In this document: piece after piece, positions 35,327 to 43,964 of the stretch
How the letters are laid out: each line of letters starts with the position of its first letter
Position numbering within the stretch: the first letter of the stretch is position 1
Assembly: GCA_018830325.1 (NCBI GenBank)
Contig: JAHJSQ010000064.1
Coordinates: 1-64,000 of the forward strand
DNA: 64,000 nt
DNA from: Gammaproteobacteria bacterium
Lineage (GTDB): Bacteria; Pseudomonadota; Gammaproteobacteria; Methylococcales; Methylomonadaceae
Direction: 5' to 3'
Translations under genes and position numbers: made by a program
Notes under the pieces: model-generated
Told to the model about the DNA's origin: nothing
The model's input: the letters and a program-made list of their open reading frames with translations, nothing else
Database searches by the model: none

Positions 35327-37206
35327 AATAAACGGAATTTGTTTCTCATTTCCTTGCGCAGATAAGTATAGTCGACAATGATTTTCCAATCGTTTTTGGT
35401 GTTGAATTCAATTGAATCCCAAGCGGCAATCTTAAAAACTTCGGTACCGTCTTCGCGATAACTGTAATAGCCGATGCTGTCGTCATCGATCATGGTTAAT
35501 CTCCCGAACGCCTGCAGCGAAGATGATTGGCGGCTGACCGGATCGATGAATAGATTCGTGCCGATATAATCTGAATTGGAGTCATAAATAATTAGGCCGT
35601 CGCTACGCATGATCCATATATCCCGGTTTGTTTCATCTTGTTTCAGAATAGCCGTAAACAGTTTGGGCAGCACCTTTTCAGGCGACATTTTAGCCTCAAG
35701 ATATTCGGTAATGCGGCCGTTCTTTTCGATCGGTACTCGGTATTTGATTATGAGGCGGTTGTTTTCGACGTCGGCGATCGGTTTTGGCTCATCGTTTTCT
35801 TCACTTGCGATAAACGCTCCTGTTAGCACTGAAATAGGTTGAATAGAAAACGAATCAAACTGCGGGTAACGGTTTTGTAATTCTTCTAAGATCGATGACT
35901 CGGCAATGTCGCCGGAACCGAGTTTCTCTGAGGCTTGGTTTAGATTAGAAAATACCAATGCGATTTTCGATTGCAGCGCATGCACGATAGATCGTGCTTG
36001 TTGCTGTGAACGTTCTCCGTAAAAAGTGATTCGGCTTAAGGCTTGTTCGGCTTCATGATTAGCTTCCTTCATTTGATGCGCATAATGAAGCGAAAATACC
36101 GCTCCGATACTAATGGTAATGAGTAGTAATGCGGTCGTGAAAACGGCAAATTTATTTTGCGCAAAAAAACGGCTTAATAATTCACGTCTTGAATAGGCAT
36201 AGACATTGACCATGCGTCCGTCACGAAAAGCCTTCAATTCTTCAGCTAATTTTCCGGCATCGGTAAAACGCTGCAAAGGATTCTTATGCACGGCTTTTTC
36301 GCAGATCGCAATCAATTCCGGAGGTGCTGCAGTATTGAATCGTTTAGGAGAGGGGGTTTCGACGTCTTTCTCCATTTGTTGCTGTATTACGGTAATCGAA
36401 CCTCGGTATGGTTGTCTGCCGGTAATAATTTTATAGAGGATCATTCCTAGGCTGTAAACGTCCGATGTTTTATCCGCGCGGCCGCTGAATTGTTCCGGCG
36501 CCATATAGGCAGGTGTTCCAAGCGCTTCCGATGTGCTTGAGTCGCTTAAACTATCGCGTTGGTGAGTGAGCGCTTCTCGGTAAAAATAGGTATTGTCGTC
36601 ATCATCCAGAACCTGGGCCAATCCCCAATCGACCACGATGGTCTCGCCGAAATTACCGACAATGATATTCGCGGGTTTTAAATCGCGATGAATGACGCCT
36701 TTGGCATGCGCATAGGCTAAGGTATTGCAAACATCGATTAGAATATCCAAAAGTTGAATGCGTTGATTGAATCCGGTTTTGGGATCGGTATCGGATATTT
36801 TTTCGAATTTTCGAGCCAGCGTTTCGCCTTTAATGTAGCGCATCACATAATAAGGCCTACCGTCGTTTCGTTGACCCAGCTCATAAACAGGAACAATGCC
36901 CGGGTGCTCGAGTTTTCCGGTAATTTTGGCTTCATGTAAAAACGAATGATCGAGTTCGACGTCGCCGCTTAGTTCATCCAGCATTTCCTTGACGGCGACT
37001 CGCCTGCCGATTGTTTCGTCATAGGCTAGATAAACCCGGCCGACGCCGCCTTGACCGAGAATATCGAGTACACTCAGATTCTTGAATCTCTGATTGCCTG
37101 AATTTTTATTGTCGGATTCAATAGTCAAAGGACGGTTTGTGGCAAAACGTGTCGAGTCGTCTTCTTCGATCAGCGGCGTATTAGAATGAGAATCGTCGTT
37201 AAACAT
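35323..37206 (-). CDS. Membrane Ser/Thr protein kinase with extracytoplasmic sensor domain (PpkA-like)
   Basis: A 627-residue Hanks-type kinase. The glycine loop is GQGGVGRVYLAYD near residue 51 and the ATP lysine is in VAVKEM near 74. The catalytic loop HRDLKPANI is near 173, DFG is replaced by DWG (VVDWGLAQ), and the activation segment is EALGTPAYMAPEQF. One membrane segment (FAVFTTALLLITISIGAVF, about 354-373) is followed by an outer sensor region of roughly 240 residues that looks Cache-like. It lies at the edge of the T6SS island, and with the FHA protein and TagF-PppA could form the threonine-phosphorylation switch; this link is inferred from position. Confidence 0.88.
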   Translation of the reverse strand: MFNDDSHSNTPLIEEDDSTRFATNRPLTIESDNKNSGNQRFKNLSVLDILGQGGVGRVYLAYDETIGRRVAVKEMLDELSGDVELDHSFLHEAKITGKLEHPGIVPVYELGQRNDGRPYYVMRYIKGETLARKFEKISDTDPKTGFNQRIQLLDILIDVCNTLAYAHAKGVIHRDLKPANIIVGNFGETIVVDWGLAQVLDDDDNTYFYREALTHQRDSLSDSSTSEALGTPAYMAPEQFSGRADKTSDVYSLGMILYKIITGRQPYRGSITVIQQQMEKDVETPSPKRFNTAAPPELIAICEKAVHKNPLQRFTDAGKLAEELKAFRDGRMVNVYAYSRRELLSRFFAQNKFAVFTTALLLITISIGAVFSLHYAHQMKEANHEAEQALSRITFYGERSQQQARSIVHALQSKIALVFSNLNQASEKLGSGDIAESSILEELQNRYPQFDSFSIQPISVLTGAFIASEENDEPKPIADVENNRLIIKYRVPIEKNGRITEYLEAKMSPEKVLPKLFTAILKQDETNRDIWIMRSDGLIIYDSNSDYIGTNLFIDPVSRQSSSLQAFGRLTMIDDDSIGYYSYREDGTEVFKIAAWDSIEFNTKNDWKIIVDYTYLRKEMRNKFRLF

Positions 37207-37603
37207 TGGGCCTCGGCTGAATTTAAGTGGGGTTCACAATTGGCGGTTTTTCGGTGTTGGACAACAATAAAATTCAAAAAGAATCAATGTAGTTCAATTT
37301 TAGACGTTTATCATTCGTCGTTTGCGGTAATGAGGTGAGGCTCACACTGAAATCAGAATAATTGCCGACAAACTAAACAATGAGCCGATAAATTTTTGTA
37401 AAATCTTGAGAAAACTTACGGTTAATCTATTTTACAATCAGAGCAATTTAAAATCCTGATTTGCTGATAAAATGAGTCTTATTAGTGACGCTTATCAAAT
37501 TTATTCTGGATTGGGGCAAAAATAAGCCGGTCATTGATGGCCTCGGTTGTTAAACCCGACAAAAATAATAACACCCAAGTAACTATTCAGCCCCCGTTAA
37601 TTC

Positions 37604-37744
37604 TCGTTCCCATGCTCTGCGCTCACCGTTATACACAAGTGCCAAAAACACTTATAAATCAATGCTGTTGCTAAACGGCAACAGCATTGATTTCATTGGC
37701 TTATTAAGACTTATGTATAACGATGAGTGCTCTGCGTGGGAATG
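37604..37744. repeat. Long nested palindrome (REP/MITE-like) upstream of the autotransporter gene
   Basis: Outer arms of about 35 bases are inverted copies with a few mismatches: CTCGTTCCCATGCTCTGCG then CGTTATACACAAG on the left, CTTATGTATAACG then CTCTGCGTGGGAATGA on the right. Inside is a perfect 16-bp stem AAATCAATGCTGTTGC (37656-37671) with its complement at 37678-37693 and a 6-base loop. The rest of the 605-bp gap between the divergent kinase and autotransporter genes should hold both promoters, but I cannot place them reliably. Confidence 0.75.
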
Positions 37745-37811
37745 ATAGGGGGTGTGAATAATTCACACCCGATATCATCATTTTTTAAGTATTCCAAATT
37801 TAGGGGGAGTC

Positions 37812-39173
37812 ATGTTAAACCAGTCGAAAGCAAAACCGAATAGGCCAGTTTTGTATAGTATCTCGTTGCCATCTTTGATAGCCATCAGTGCGTTAGCCAT
37901 GCCTCCGGCCAGTTTCGCCCAATCGTCTTCTATCGACACGAGCCTGTTCAATTCTAGCCAACAAAACTTGATATCTACGTTACAAAATGTGTATTCCAAT
38001 TGTTTTCTGCCGGATAATGAGACAATATCTGACTCTAGTTTATGTACACAATTAGATTCAATAAGCAATATTTTATTTGATCCTGAACAAGCCGCCAACA
38101 TCTTCCAGCAACTCTCTCCGGAGCAACTCATTCAACAGGGCACCCAGGCAACTCGAATCACAGCGGGACAACTCGGTCTGGTCGAGAGCACGCTCAAAAA
38201 CAGGCTTTCTAGAATTCATTCCGGCCATCAAGGCAATATTCATGCATCGGGATTTCAATTTTATCGAAACGGTCAGGCGGTGTCCGCACTTGGCGGTGCG
38301 GCAGGCGATGAGGATTTCGGATTATTCGGTCACAATCTCGGCGTCTGGCTAAACATGAATATTCAAGTCGGCGATGTCAATAATACGTTTGAACAGGTCG
38401 GCTTCAATTACGACAACTACGGTTTTACCGGCGGTGCCGATTATAAGCTGACTGAAGACTTGGTTTTAGGGGGCGCTTTTAGTTATTTGCGTTCAAATGC
38501 CGATTTCAGCAGAAATCAAGGCGAAACGACGACCGATACCTATACCGGTTCGATCTACGGAACCTATTATTTTTGGGATAACTTTCATCTCGACGCGATC
38601 GCATCCTATGGCGGAAACCAATATGATACGGTCCGACGAATAAACTTTCTAAACGTCAGCACCGAAGCTAGCGGTTCGACCGGCGGCAACCAACATGCCT
38701 ATAGTTTGGGGATTGGTTATGACTTTTCCTACGGCGCATTTAGTTTAACGCCTTATTTCAGAGGCAATTATGTCGGGCTTTCAGTCGATTCGTTTAGCGA
38801 AAGCGGCGGTGCGGGTTTTGGTATGGCGTTCAGCGATCAGAATGTTGACTCATGGACAACGACGCTGGGCGGAGAGACTTCCTATGCGTTCGGTTTGCCT
38901 TTCGGTGTCGTGATCGCACAATTCAGAGCCGAATGGCATCATCAATACAAGGACGGTAGCCGTAATATCGGCGCCAGTTTTGTAGACGACCCAACAGGAC
39001 AGCGTTTCAACATCGTTTCGCAAAGCGCTGACCGTAATTTTGCAACGATTGGCACGAGCTTGTCGGGTACTTTTGCCGACGGCTTATCGGGCTTCGTTTC
39101 GTATGATGTGATGCTAGGCTATCAAGACATCAGTAGCCACAGTATCAATTTCGGCGCCAGGATGGAGTTTTAA
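37812..39173 (+). CDS. Autotransporter (type V) with very short passenger
   Basis: A 453-residue outer-membrane protein. The signal peptide runs to about residue 36 (hydrophobic SLPSLIAISALAMPPASFAQ). A short passenger or linker (about 37-165) with two cysteines is followed by an autotransporter beta-barrel (about 185-453): repeated aromatic-alternating strands such as YGFTGGADYKLTEDLVLGGAFSYLRS and a terminal aromatic residue (FGARMEF). With so little passenger it may display only a small domain or act mainly as a barrel. It lies between two kinase genes on the opposite strand. Confidence 0.82.
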   Translation: MLNQSKAKPNRPVLYSISLPSLIAISALAMPPASFAQSSSIDTSLFNSSQQNLISTLQNVYSNCFLPDNETISDSSLCTQLDSISNILFDPEQAANIFQQLSPEQLIQQGTQATRITAGQLGLVESTLKNRLSRIHSGHQGNIHASGFQFYRNGQAVSALGGAAGDEDFGLFGHNLGVWLNMNIQVGDVNNTFEQVGFNYDNYGFTGGADYKLTEDLVLGGAFSYLRSNADFSRNQGETTTDTYTGSIYGTYYFWDNFHLDAIASYGGNQYDTVRRINFLNVSTEASGSTGGNQHAYSLGIGYDFSYGAFSLTPYFRGNYVGLSVDSFSESGGAGFGMAFSDQNVDSWTTTLGGETSYAFGLPFGVVIAQFRAEWHHQYKDGSRNIGASFVDDPTGQRFNIVSQSADRNFATIGTSLSGTFADGLSGFVSYDVMLGYQDISSHSINFGARMEF

Positions 39174-39371
39174 TCTAGTAAAAGCATTGCACCATGATGA
39201 TAATGAAGAGTTCAATAGCTTGCCATGTCATTCTATGGGTGCTGATGCCGCACAATGTTTATAGTTTGTTTTTATTACCATGAAAGGCATGAAGATAATG
39301 AAGGAAAGAGTATTGAGCGCTTTATGAATCGTTCAAATATCACGGATGAACTCAATAGATAAATTCAATGT

Positions 39372-39596
39372 ATACCTTTCGCACTTCAAATTTCGGCAGT
39401 GCCGGAGGAGGCTTCGGGGTGCTCGATAAAGACTTTGCCAGCATGGAGTTGGCATAGAGCCATGGACGTATTTACCCAGCACCTAAATGAGCCATGATTT
39501 TTGTATCATTGCCAAATACCTATGGAATTTAGGTGCTGGGTTCACGGCATCCATTGACGGTAGCCCCTGGCGCCGAATTTTATCTACGAGGGTATA
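39372..39596. mobile_element. MITE-like element, family A, complete copy
   Basis: This is the clearest complete copy. It opens TATACCTTTCGCACTTC and ends CTACGAGGGTATA. If the outer TA pairs are target duplications, the element runs TACC...GGTA. A variant cruciform core is at 39474-39541: outer arms CCCAGCACCTAAAT and ATTTAGGTGCTGGG are kept, but the inner part reads GAGCCATGATTTTTGTATC. The remaining parts of the 430-bp gap hold nothing I recognise. Confidence 0.8.
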
Positions 39597-39603
39597 AATT
39601 CGA

Positions 39604-41358
39604 TTAATTTAAAATTTTTTTCTTCAAAGCTAATAATTCGTCATGCTTGGGTATCGCTTCGAGCCCTTCTTCAATTTTGCTTAGGCTTTCATCGTATTTT
39701 CCTTGATCATATAATTGCTCGGCTTGTTCTGCCAGGATATCGGCAATCTTCTTCAAACCGTTTTTGGCTTCTTTATTATAAGGGTCGATTTCGAGCGCTT
39801 GTCGATACGACCATAAAGCATTACTGCCGGTCGGGGCGGTCAGATAACCGACTTCAAAATGTATCTCAGCCAGTTCCAGTAAGTCTTTGACCTTAAGTTG
39901 TTGCTTTGGCGTTAGTTCAATAATTTTATCTTGAAGCGGGTCGGTTTCCTGCGATAGTTTGATATAGACTCCGGTCGTAACGGCAATGGCTATTATAGCC
40001 ATTGTGCCCAGAATAATCGGTAGGGGCGATCGTGGCTGCAAATCGGTGATGAGCTGCTTGACCGAGGGAGTGCGGTCCTTTCTTTCCAAGGCCAAGGCGC
40101 GTTGCAAACCTTTCCACTGCCTACGACTTAGTCCGGGCACCACTTTAGGCCGTAAATTAAGCTCATGGGCCTTGAGTGCCGATAATTTTCCGTAAGGATG
40201 CTTTCCAGTCAAAACTTCATAGATGACGCAAGCAAGCGCGTAAACATCGTCGCTAGGGTCGGGCTCTTTATTAGAAAACATTTCCAGACTGGCATAAGCC
40301 GGTGTCAATGCGCCTAAGTCCCTACGAGCATCGAAAACGGTTTCGTCCTGTTCCTTATCGGGGCGACTTACCGCACAAGCGATACCAAAATCGAGAACCT
40401 TGACTTCGCCGTTCTCTAATATCGAAACATTGCCCGGTTTAAAGTCGGAATGGATAATGCCGTTTTTATGCGCATAAGCCAAAGCCAAGCACATGCCTTT
40501 GATAATGTGCCAGGCTTTTTTGAACGGCATACCGTTAGGAATAACTTTATTGATGTAGTCTTTTAGTGATTGGCCGGTCAATACTTCCATCGACATAAAA
40601 ATATGCGATCGGTCTCTGTCGAAGTCATAGACGGTAATGATATTCGGATGAGCCAGTGTTTGAGCCTTTCTTGTCTCCCGTTGCAAAGCAATATAGGAAG
40701 TTGGGTTATCCTTGAATTCGTCGTTTAAAATTTTCAATGCGACATAAGGAGACTTATCTTGAGCTTCCTGTTTGCGTAAATCCAGCGCTTTATAAACGAC
40801 GCCCATGCCGCCGCTACCGAGTAATTCCTCCAGTATGAAACGGTCTTTTAACACCGAGCCGATACCAATTATTTCAGATTCGGTTGAGCTAAATCCCGAT
40901 GATCCGGAATATCTAGTGCCGCGAGTCGTATTAATCGTTTGTCCGGATGTTATATCAACCGAACTAACCGCACCCCTTTGGGCTGTGGATTCGAAACGAT
41001 CAGTCAACCGGGTTTTCTCGAAGTCAACATTCGGTTGAATGCTTTCGCCCGGTTTTGGTGTATTGGTTTTTGTTGTTGGCCGGACAATGGTTTCATCTTG
41101 CTCGTGAGAGGACGTGCTTATTCGTGTTTCGTCGGCATTATGCAGAGATAGGGTTGTTTGTGCGATTAAACCCTGGTGAATTTGCGGTGGTAAATAGCCC
41201 TGTTCAAAGAAGTCATCCAGCAACTTGCGTAGTTCGCCTGATTGTTCGGGATGTTGGCTAAGCAGCTGACGCATTTGTTTCGACAAATCGCCGAAGGTTG
41301 TTTCACCTTCGCGAAAAGAATTTAATACCTGAACAAAGTGGCTTAATGGGGTTTCCAT
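39604..41358 (-). CDS. Membrane Ser/Thr protein kinase with C-terminal TPR-like region, non-RD type
   Basis: About 584 residues from ATG 41358 (METPLSHFVQVLN), chosen because CCGGAAAATC precedes it and the longer frame to 41457 adds an unlikely leader. An N-terminal region (about 1-160) precedes the kinase domain: GSGGMGVVYKALD near 180 and VALKILND. The catalytic loop is HSDFKPGNV, in which the HRD arginine is serine, and DFGIA follows. A membrane segment (LPIILGTMAIIAIAVTTGVYI) lies near 480. The C-terminal end has TPR-like repeats (EIHFEVGYL...YRQALEIDPYNKEA...AEQLYDQGKYDESLSKIEEGLEA). The target is unknown; it could work with the T6SS FHA protein. Confidence 0.85.
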   Translation of the reverse strand: METPLSHFVQVLNSFREGETTFGDLSKQMRQLLSQHPEQSGELRKLLDDFFEQGYLPPQIHQGLIAQTTLSLHNADETRISTSSHEQDETIVRPTTKTNTPKPGESIQPNVDFEKTRLTDRFESTAQRGAVSSVDITSGQTINTTRGTRYSGSSGFSSTESEIIGIGSVLKDRFILEELLGSGGMGVVYKALDLRKQEAQDKSPYVALKILNDEFKDNPTSYIALQRETRKAQTLAHPNIITVYDFDRDRSHIFMSMEVLTGQSLKDYINKVIPNGMPFKKAWHIIKGMCLALAYAHKNGIIHSDFKPGNVSILENGEVKVLDFGIACAVSRPDKEQDETVFDARRDLGALTPAYASLEMFSNKEPDPSDDVYALACVIYEVLTGKHPYGKLSALKAHELNLRPKVVPGLSRRQWKGLQRALALERKDRTPSVKQLITDLQPRSPLPIILGTMAIIAIAVTTGVYIKLSQETDPLQDKIIELTPKQQLKVKDLLELAEIHFEVGYLTAPTGSNALWSYRQALEIDPYNKEAKNGLKKIADILAEQAEQLYDQGKYDESLSKIEEGLEAIPKHDELLALKKKILN

Positions 41359-41427
41359 GATTTTCCGGTGAATCGGTCTGTAACGGCTCTTAATGAGCGA
41401 AATGATAATGCAAAATAATAGGCGGGA

Positions 41428-41649
41428 ATAGTGAATGGTAAATAGTAAAAGGTACATAGTGAATGACTAGCCGGACGGGTTTTGTAAACCCAGCGGTGCT
41501 TGTAAAAAAGCGGAAATGTCTCTACCAACTGCAGTAAGCGCAGGACACTGAATTCAATAGAGAAAAATTAATAAGTATTTCCGAACCTAAATCCAAGCAA
41601 GCAGTCCATTCACTATTCACTATTCACTATTCACTATTCACTATTCACC
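41428..41649. repeat. Heptamer tandem repeat and matching inverted copy
   Basis: Six units of 7 bp (ATTCACT, the last ending in C) run from 41608 to 41649. A perfect inverted 12-mer pair, AATAGTGAATGG at 41428 and CCATTCACTATT at 41606, brackets the gap between the kinase and phosphatase genes. The stop codon and last four codons of the phosphatase gene lie inside the heptamers. Such short tandem repeats change copy number by slippage. Confidence 0.8.
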
Positions 41650-43904
41650 CTCTTAAACACCATCAGCGTAATATCGTCATTAAACACTTCGGTTTGGCAA
41701 AATTGTTTGAGCTGTTGAACAATATGATCGATTATGGTGTTCGGTTCGTATTCAATGGACTGAGAAAAAATATCCACGAGCCGTTCGGTACCGAAAAAGT
41801 CGCCTTGGGGGTTTTCCGCCTCGGTCAAGCCGTCCGTGTAAAGAAGTAAACAATCGCCTTCGGCCAGCATAGTCCTTTTTTCCTCGAATTCGACATGTTC
41901 CCGAACGCCGACGATGAGACCGTCCGTGTCGAGTTGCTCGCATTGAGCTCGATCACGACGGTAAAGTAGAGGAGGCGGATGTCCGGCATTGGCATACTTT
42001 AGGTGGTGAGTTTGCGTATCGTATTGCAGGTAGAATAAGGTGATAAAGTAGTCGGAATGGTTGAGATCGGCAAACAGAAAGTCGTTTAACACATTAAGCG
42101 TTTGCGCCGGCGATGCCGGCCAATGCGCTTGCGCCCTAATGGCGCTTCTTGCCGAAACCATAAATAAAGCGGGTCCCACGGCATGACCTGAGACGTCGGC
42201 AATGACTATGTCGAGATGTGTTTCGTCACGGTAAAAATAATCGAAATAATCGCCTCCGACTTGCGTTGCAGGTAGGCAAAACCCGGTGATTTTGAACTGA
42301 TTCGATATAATCGGTGCAGAGGGAAGCAACGATGCTTGTATGTTTTGAGCAATTCTCATTTCATTTTGCGCAATGGCTAAATTCACCTGGGCCATGCGTA
42401 TTTGGCGTTCGGCGGCTTTTCGCCCGGTAATATCATGCACAAATCCGCTGAATTCGTAAGCATGGCCGATTTTTAGCGGCGCTACACTGAGTTCGATAGG
42501 AAATTCGACACCATCCTTACGTAAAGCGATCTGTTCGGTCAGTTTATTCAAAACCGGGCTTTTGCCGGTTTGCAAAAAAGTTTGCAGTTCGTCGTTCAGC
42601 GATTTACGAAAGCGTTTAGGAACAATCAACCCGGCGACATTTTGACCTATTGCTTCCTCGCGAGACCATCCGAACATGAGTTCGGCTCTTTGGTTCCAAT
42701 CGGTAATGATGCCGTAGGAATCCATGATGATAATGGCATTGAGCGCGGTTTCTATAATTAACCTTGTTCTTTTCTCACTTTCTATTAATGCGTCTTCATA
42801 ATGTTTACGTGCCGTGATATCCCTGTCCACGCCGCGCCATTTAATCAAATTGCCTTGTTTGTCGGTAATCGGTAATCCGGTAGATTCAGCGATTACTTCG
42901 TGTCCGTCTTTATGACGATAATGATTCAGTAGCGAATAGAAAGGTTTATGTACCGAAGAAAAAGTCTGAAAGCTGGTTTGATCTTGAGGTGTCAACAGCT
43001 CCGTATAGTGTTTTCCTAAGACGTCTTCAGGGATATAGCCGATGATGGTTTCGACCGCATTACTGCTATAGATGTAATATCCGTTCGGATCTTGCTCCCA
43101 CAGCCATTCTCCGGTCATTTCGGCCATTTGCCGAAACCGTTCCTCGCTTTCCTTAAGTGCCGCTTCAAAATGCTTGCGTTCGGTGATATCTTCTTCGACA
43201 GCGAGAACGTGCGTAATTTGACCTTGGCTGTTTTTTATGGTGCTGATGCTTTCAAACGCCCAGTAATCTTCACCGTTTTTCTTTTGATTTTTAATTTCTC
43301 CGCGCCATTCGCCCCGACTTAACAGTTGTTGCCACATGTTTAGATATTGCTCGGCTGTCGTATCGCCCGACTGCAAAATTTTCGGGTTAAAACCGAGTAG
43401 TTCTTCCTTAGAGTATCCGGTCATTTCACAGAATTTCGGATTAATGTATTCGATGCGTCCGGAAGGGTCGGTGATAATAACTGCGCTAGCGCTTTGCTCA
43501 ACGGCTCTGAGCATTAAGATAAGGTTGATGTCGAGCTGAGTTTTTTCACCAAGCTTTTGAATCAGCAAAGCAAATCGGCTTACATTATCGGCTTCGCTTA
43601 AAGCAAGACGGCATAATGAAATCAATGCGGGAAATGGAGAATCGGTTGCATCCTTCAGTTCGGCTTGAAAACTGACGCTGGTTTGCTCGAAAGGCATTTT
43701 CTCCAGCATCTCCTGCCAAAATTTCTCTGGATTAGACGGTGATAATAGTCTGTCGAGAGGTTTATCGATTAGCTGTTGCGTTTGATAACCAAAAAGCGCG
43801 ATTGCGCTTTCGTTGACCGCTTCGATAACCGGTGTCGAAGGTGTCCGGTTTTCAATACTGGCGATGATTAAGCTTAAAACCGGGCCGTCGATAAACGAAT
43901 GCAT
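41634..43904 (-). CDS. PAS-domain sensor with C-terminal SpoIIE/RsbU-type phosphatase
   Basis: A 756-residue soluble signalling protein. About four PAS domains follow one another (about 10-120, 130-255, 260-380, 385-515), each with S-box features such as ITDPSGRIEYINPKFCEMTGYSKEELLG. A short coiled coil links to a PP2C-like SpoIIE domain (about 535-756) with the metal motifs GGDYFDYF, VIADVSGHAVGPALFM and DDITLMVF. Such proteins dephosphorylate STAS antagonists in response to small molecules, redox or oxygen signals. The STAS and RsbW pair at 192-964 is the only candidate partner here, 40 kb away. The extreme C-terminus (VNSE) is encoded in a heptamer repeat. Confidence 0.88.
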   Translation of the reverse strand: MHSFIDGPVLSLIIASIENRTPSTPVIEAVNESAIALFGYQTQQLIDKPLDRLLSPSNPEKFWQEMLEKMPFEQTSVSFQAELKDATDSPFPALISLCRLALSEADNVSRFALLIQKLGEKTQLDINLILMLRAVEQSASAVIITDPSGRIEYINPKFCEMTGYSKEELLGFNPKILQSGDTTAEQYLNMWQQLLSRGEWRGEIKNQKKNGEDYWAFESISTIKNSQGQITHVLAVEEDITERKHFEAALKESEERFRQMAEMTGEWLWEQDPNGYYIYSSNAVETIIGYIPEDVLGKHYTELLTPQDQTSFQTFSSVHKPFYSLLNHYRHKDGHEVIAESTGLPITDKQGNLIKWRGVDRDITARKHYEDALIESEKRTRLIIETALNAIIIMDSYGIITDWNQRAELMFGWSREEAIGQNVAGLIVPKRFRKSLNDELQTFLQTGKSPVLNKLTEQIALRKDGVEFPIELSVAPLKIGHAYEFSGFVHDITGRKAAERQIRMAQVNLAIAQNEMRIAQNIQASLLPSAPIISNQFKITGFCLPATQVGGDYFDYFYRDETHLDIVIADVSGHAVGPALFMVSARSAIRAQAHWPASPAQTLNVLNDFLFADLNHSDYFITLFYLQYDTQTHHLKYANAGHPPPLLYRRDRAQCEQLDTDGLIVGVREHVEFEEKRTMLAEGDCLLLYTDGLTEAENPQGDFFGTERLVDIFSQSIEYEPNTIIDHIVQQLKQFCQTEVFNDDITLMVFKRVNSE

Positions 43905-43964
43905 GGTAATCGGTTTATATGGTAGTGTGAATCAAAAGACTGGGCAGTAGTAATCGATCAAAAA

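Noticed and set aside
41359-41457. The 33-residue extension of the second kinase (start at 41457)
   Set aside because: The ATG at 41358 has a better ribosome-binding site, and the extension lies in repeat-rich intergenic sequence.
41608-41649. The regular heptamers as a CRISPR-like array
   Set aside because: The units are 7 bp and directly adjacent without spacers; this is a simple tandem repeat.
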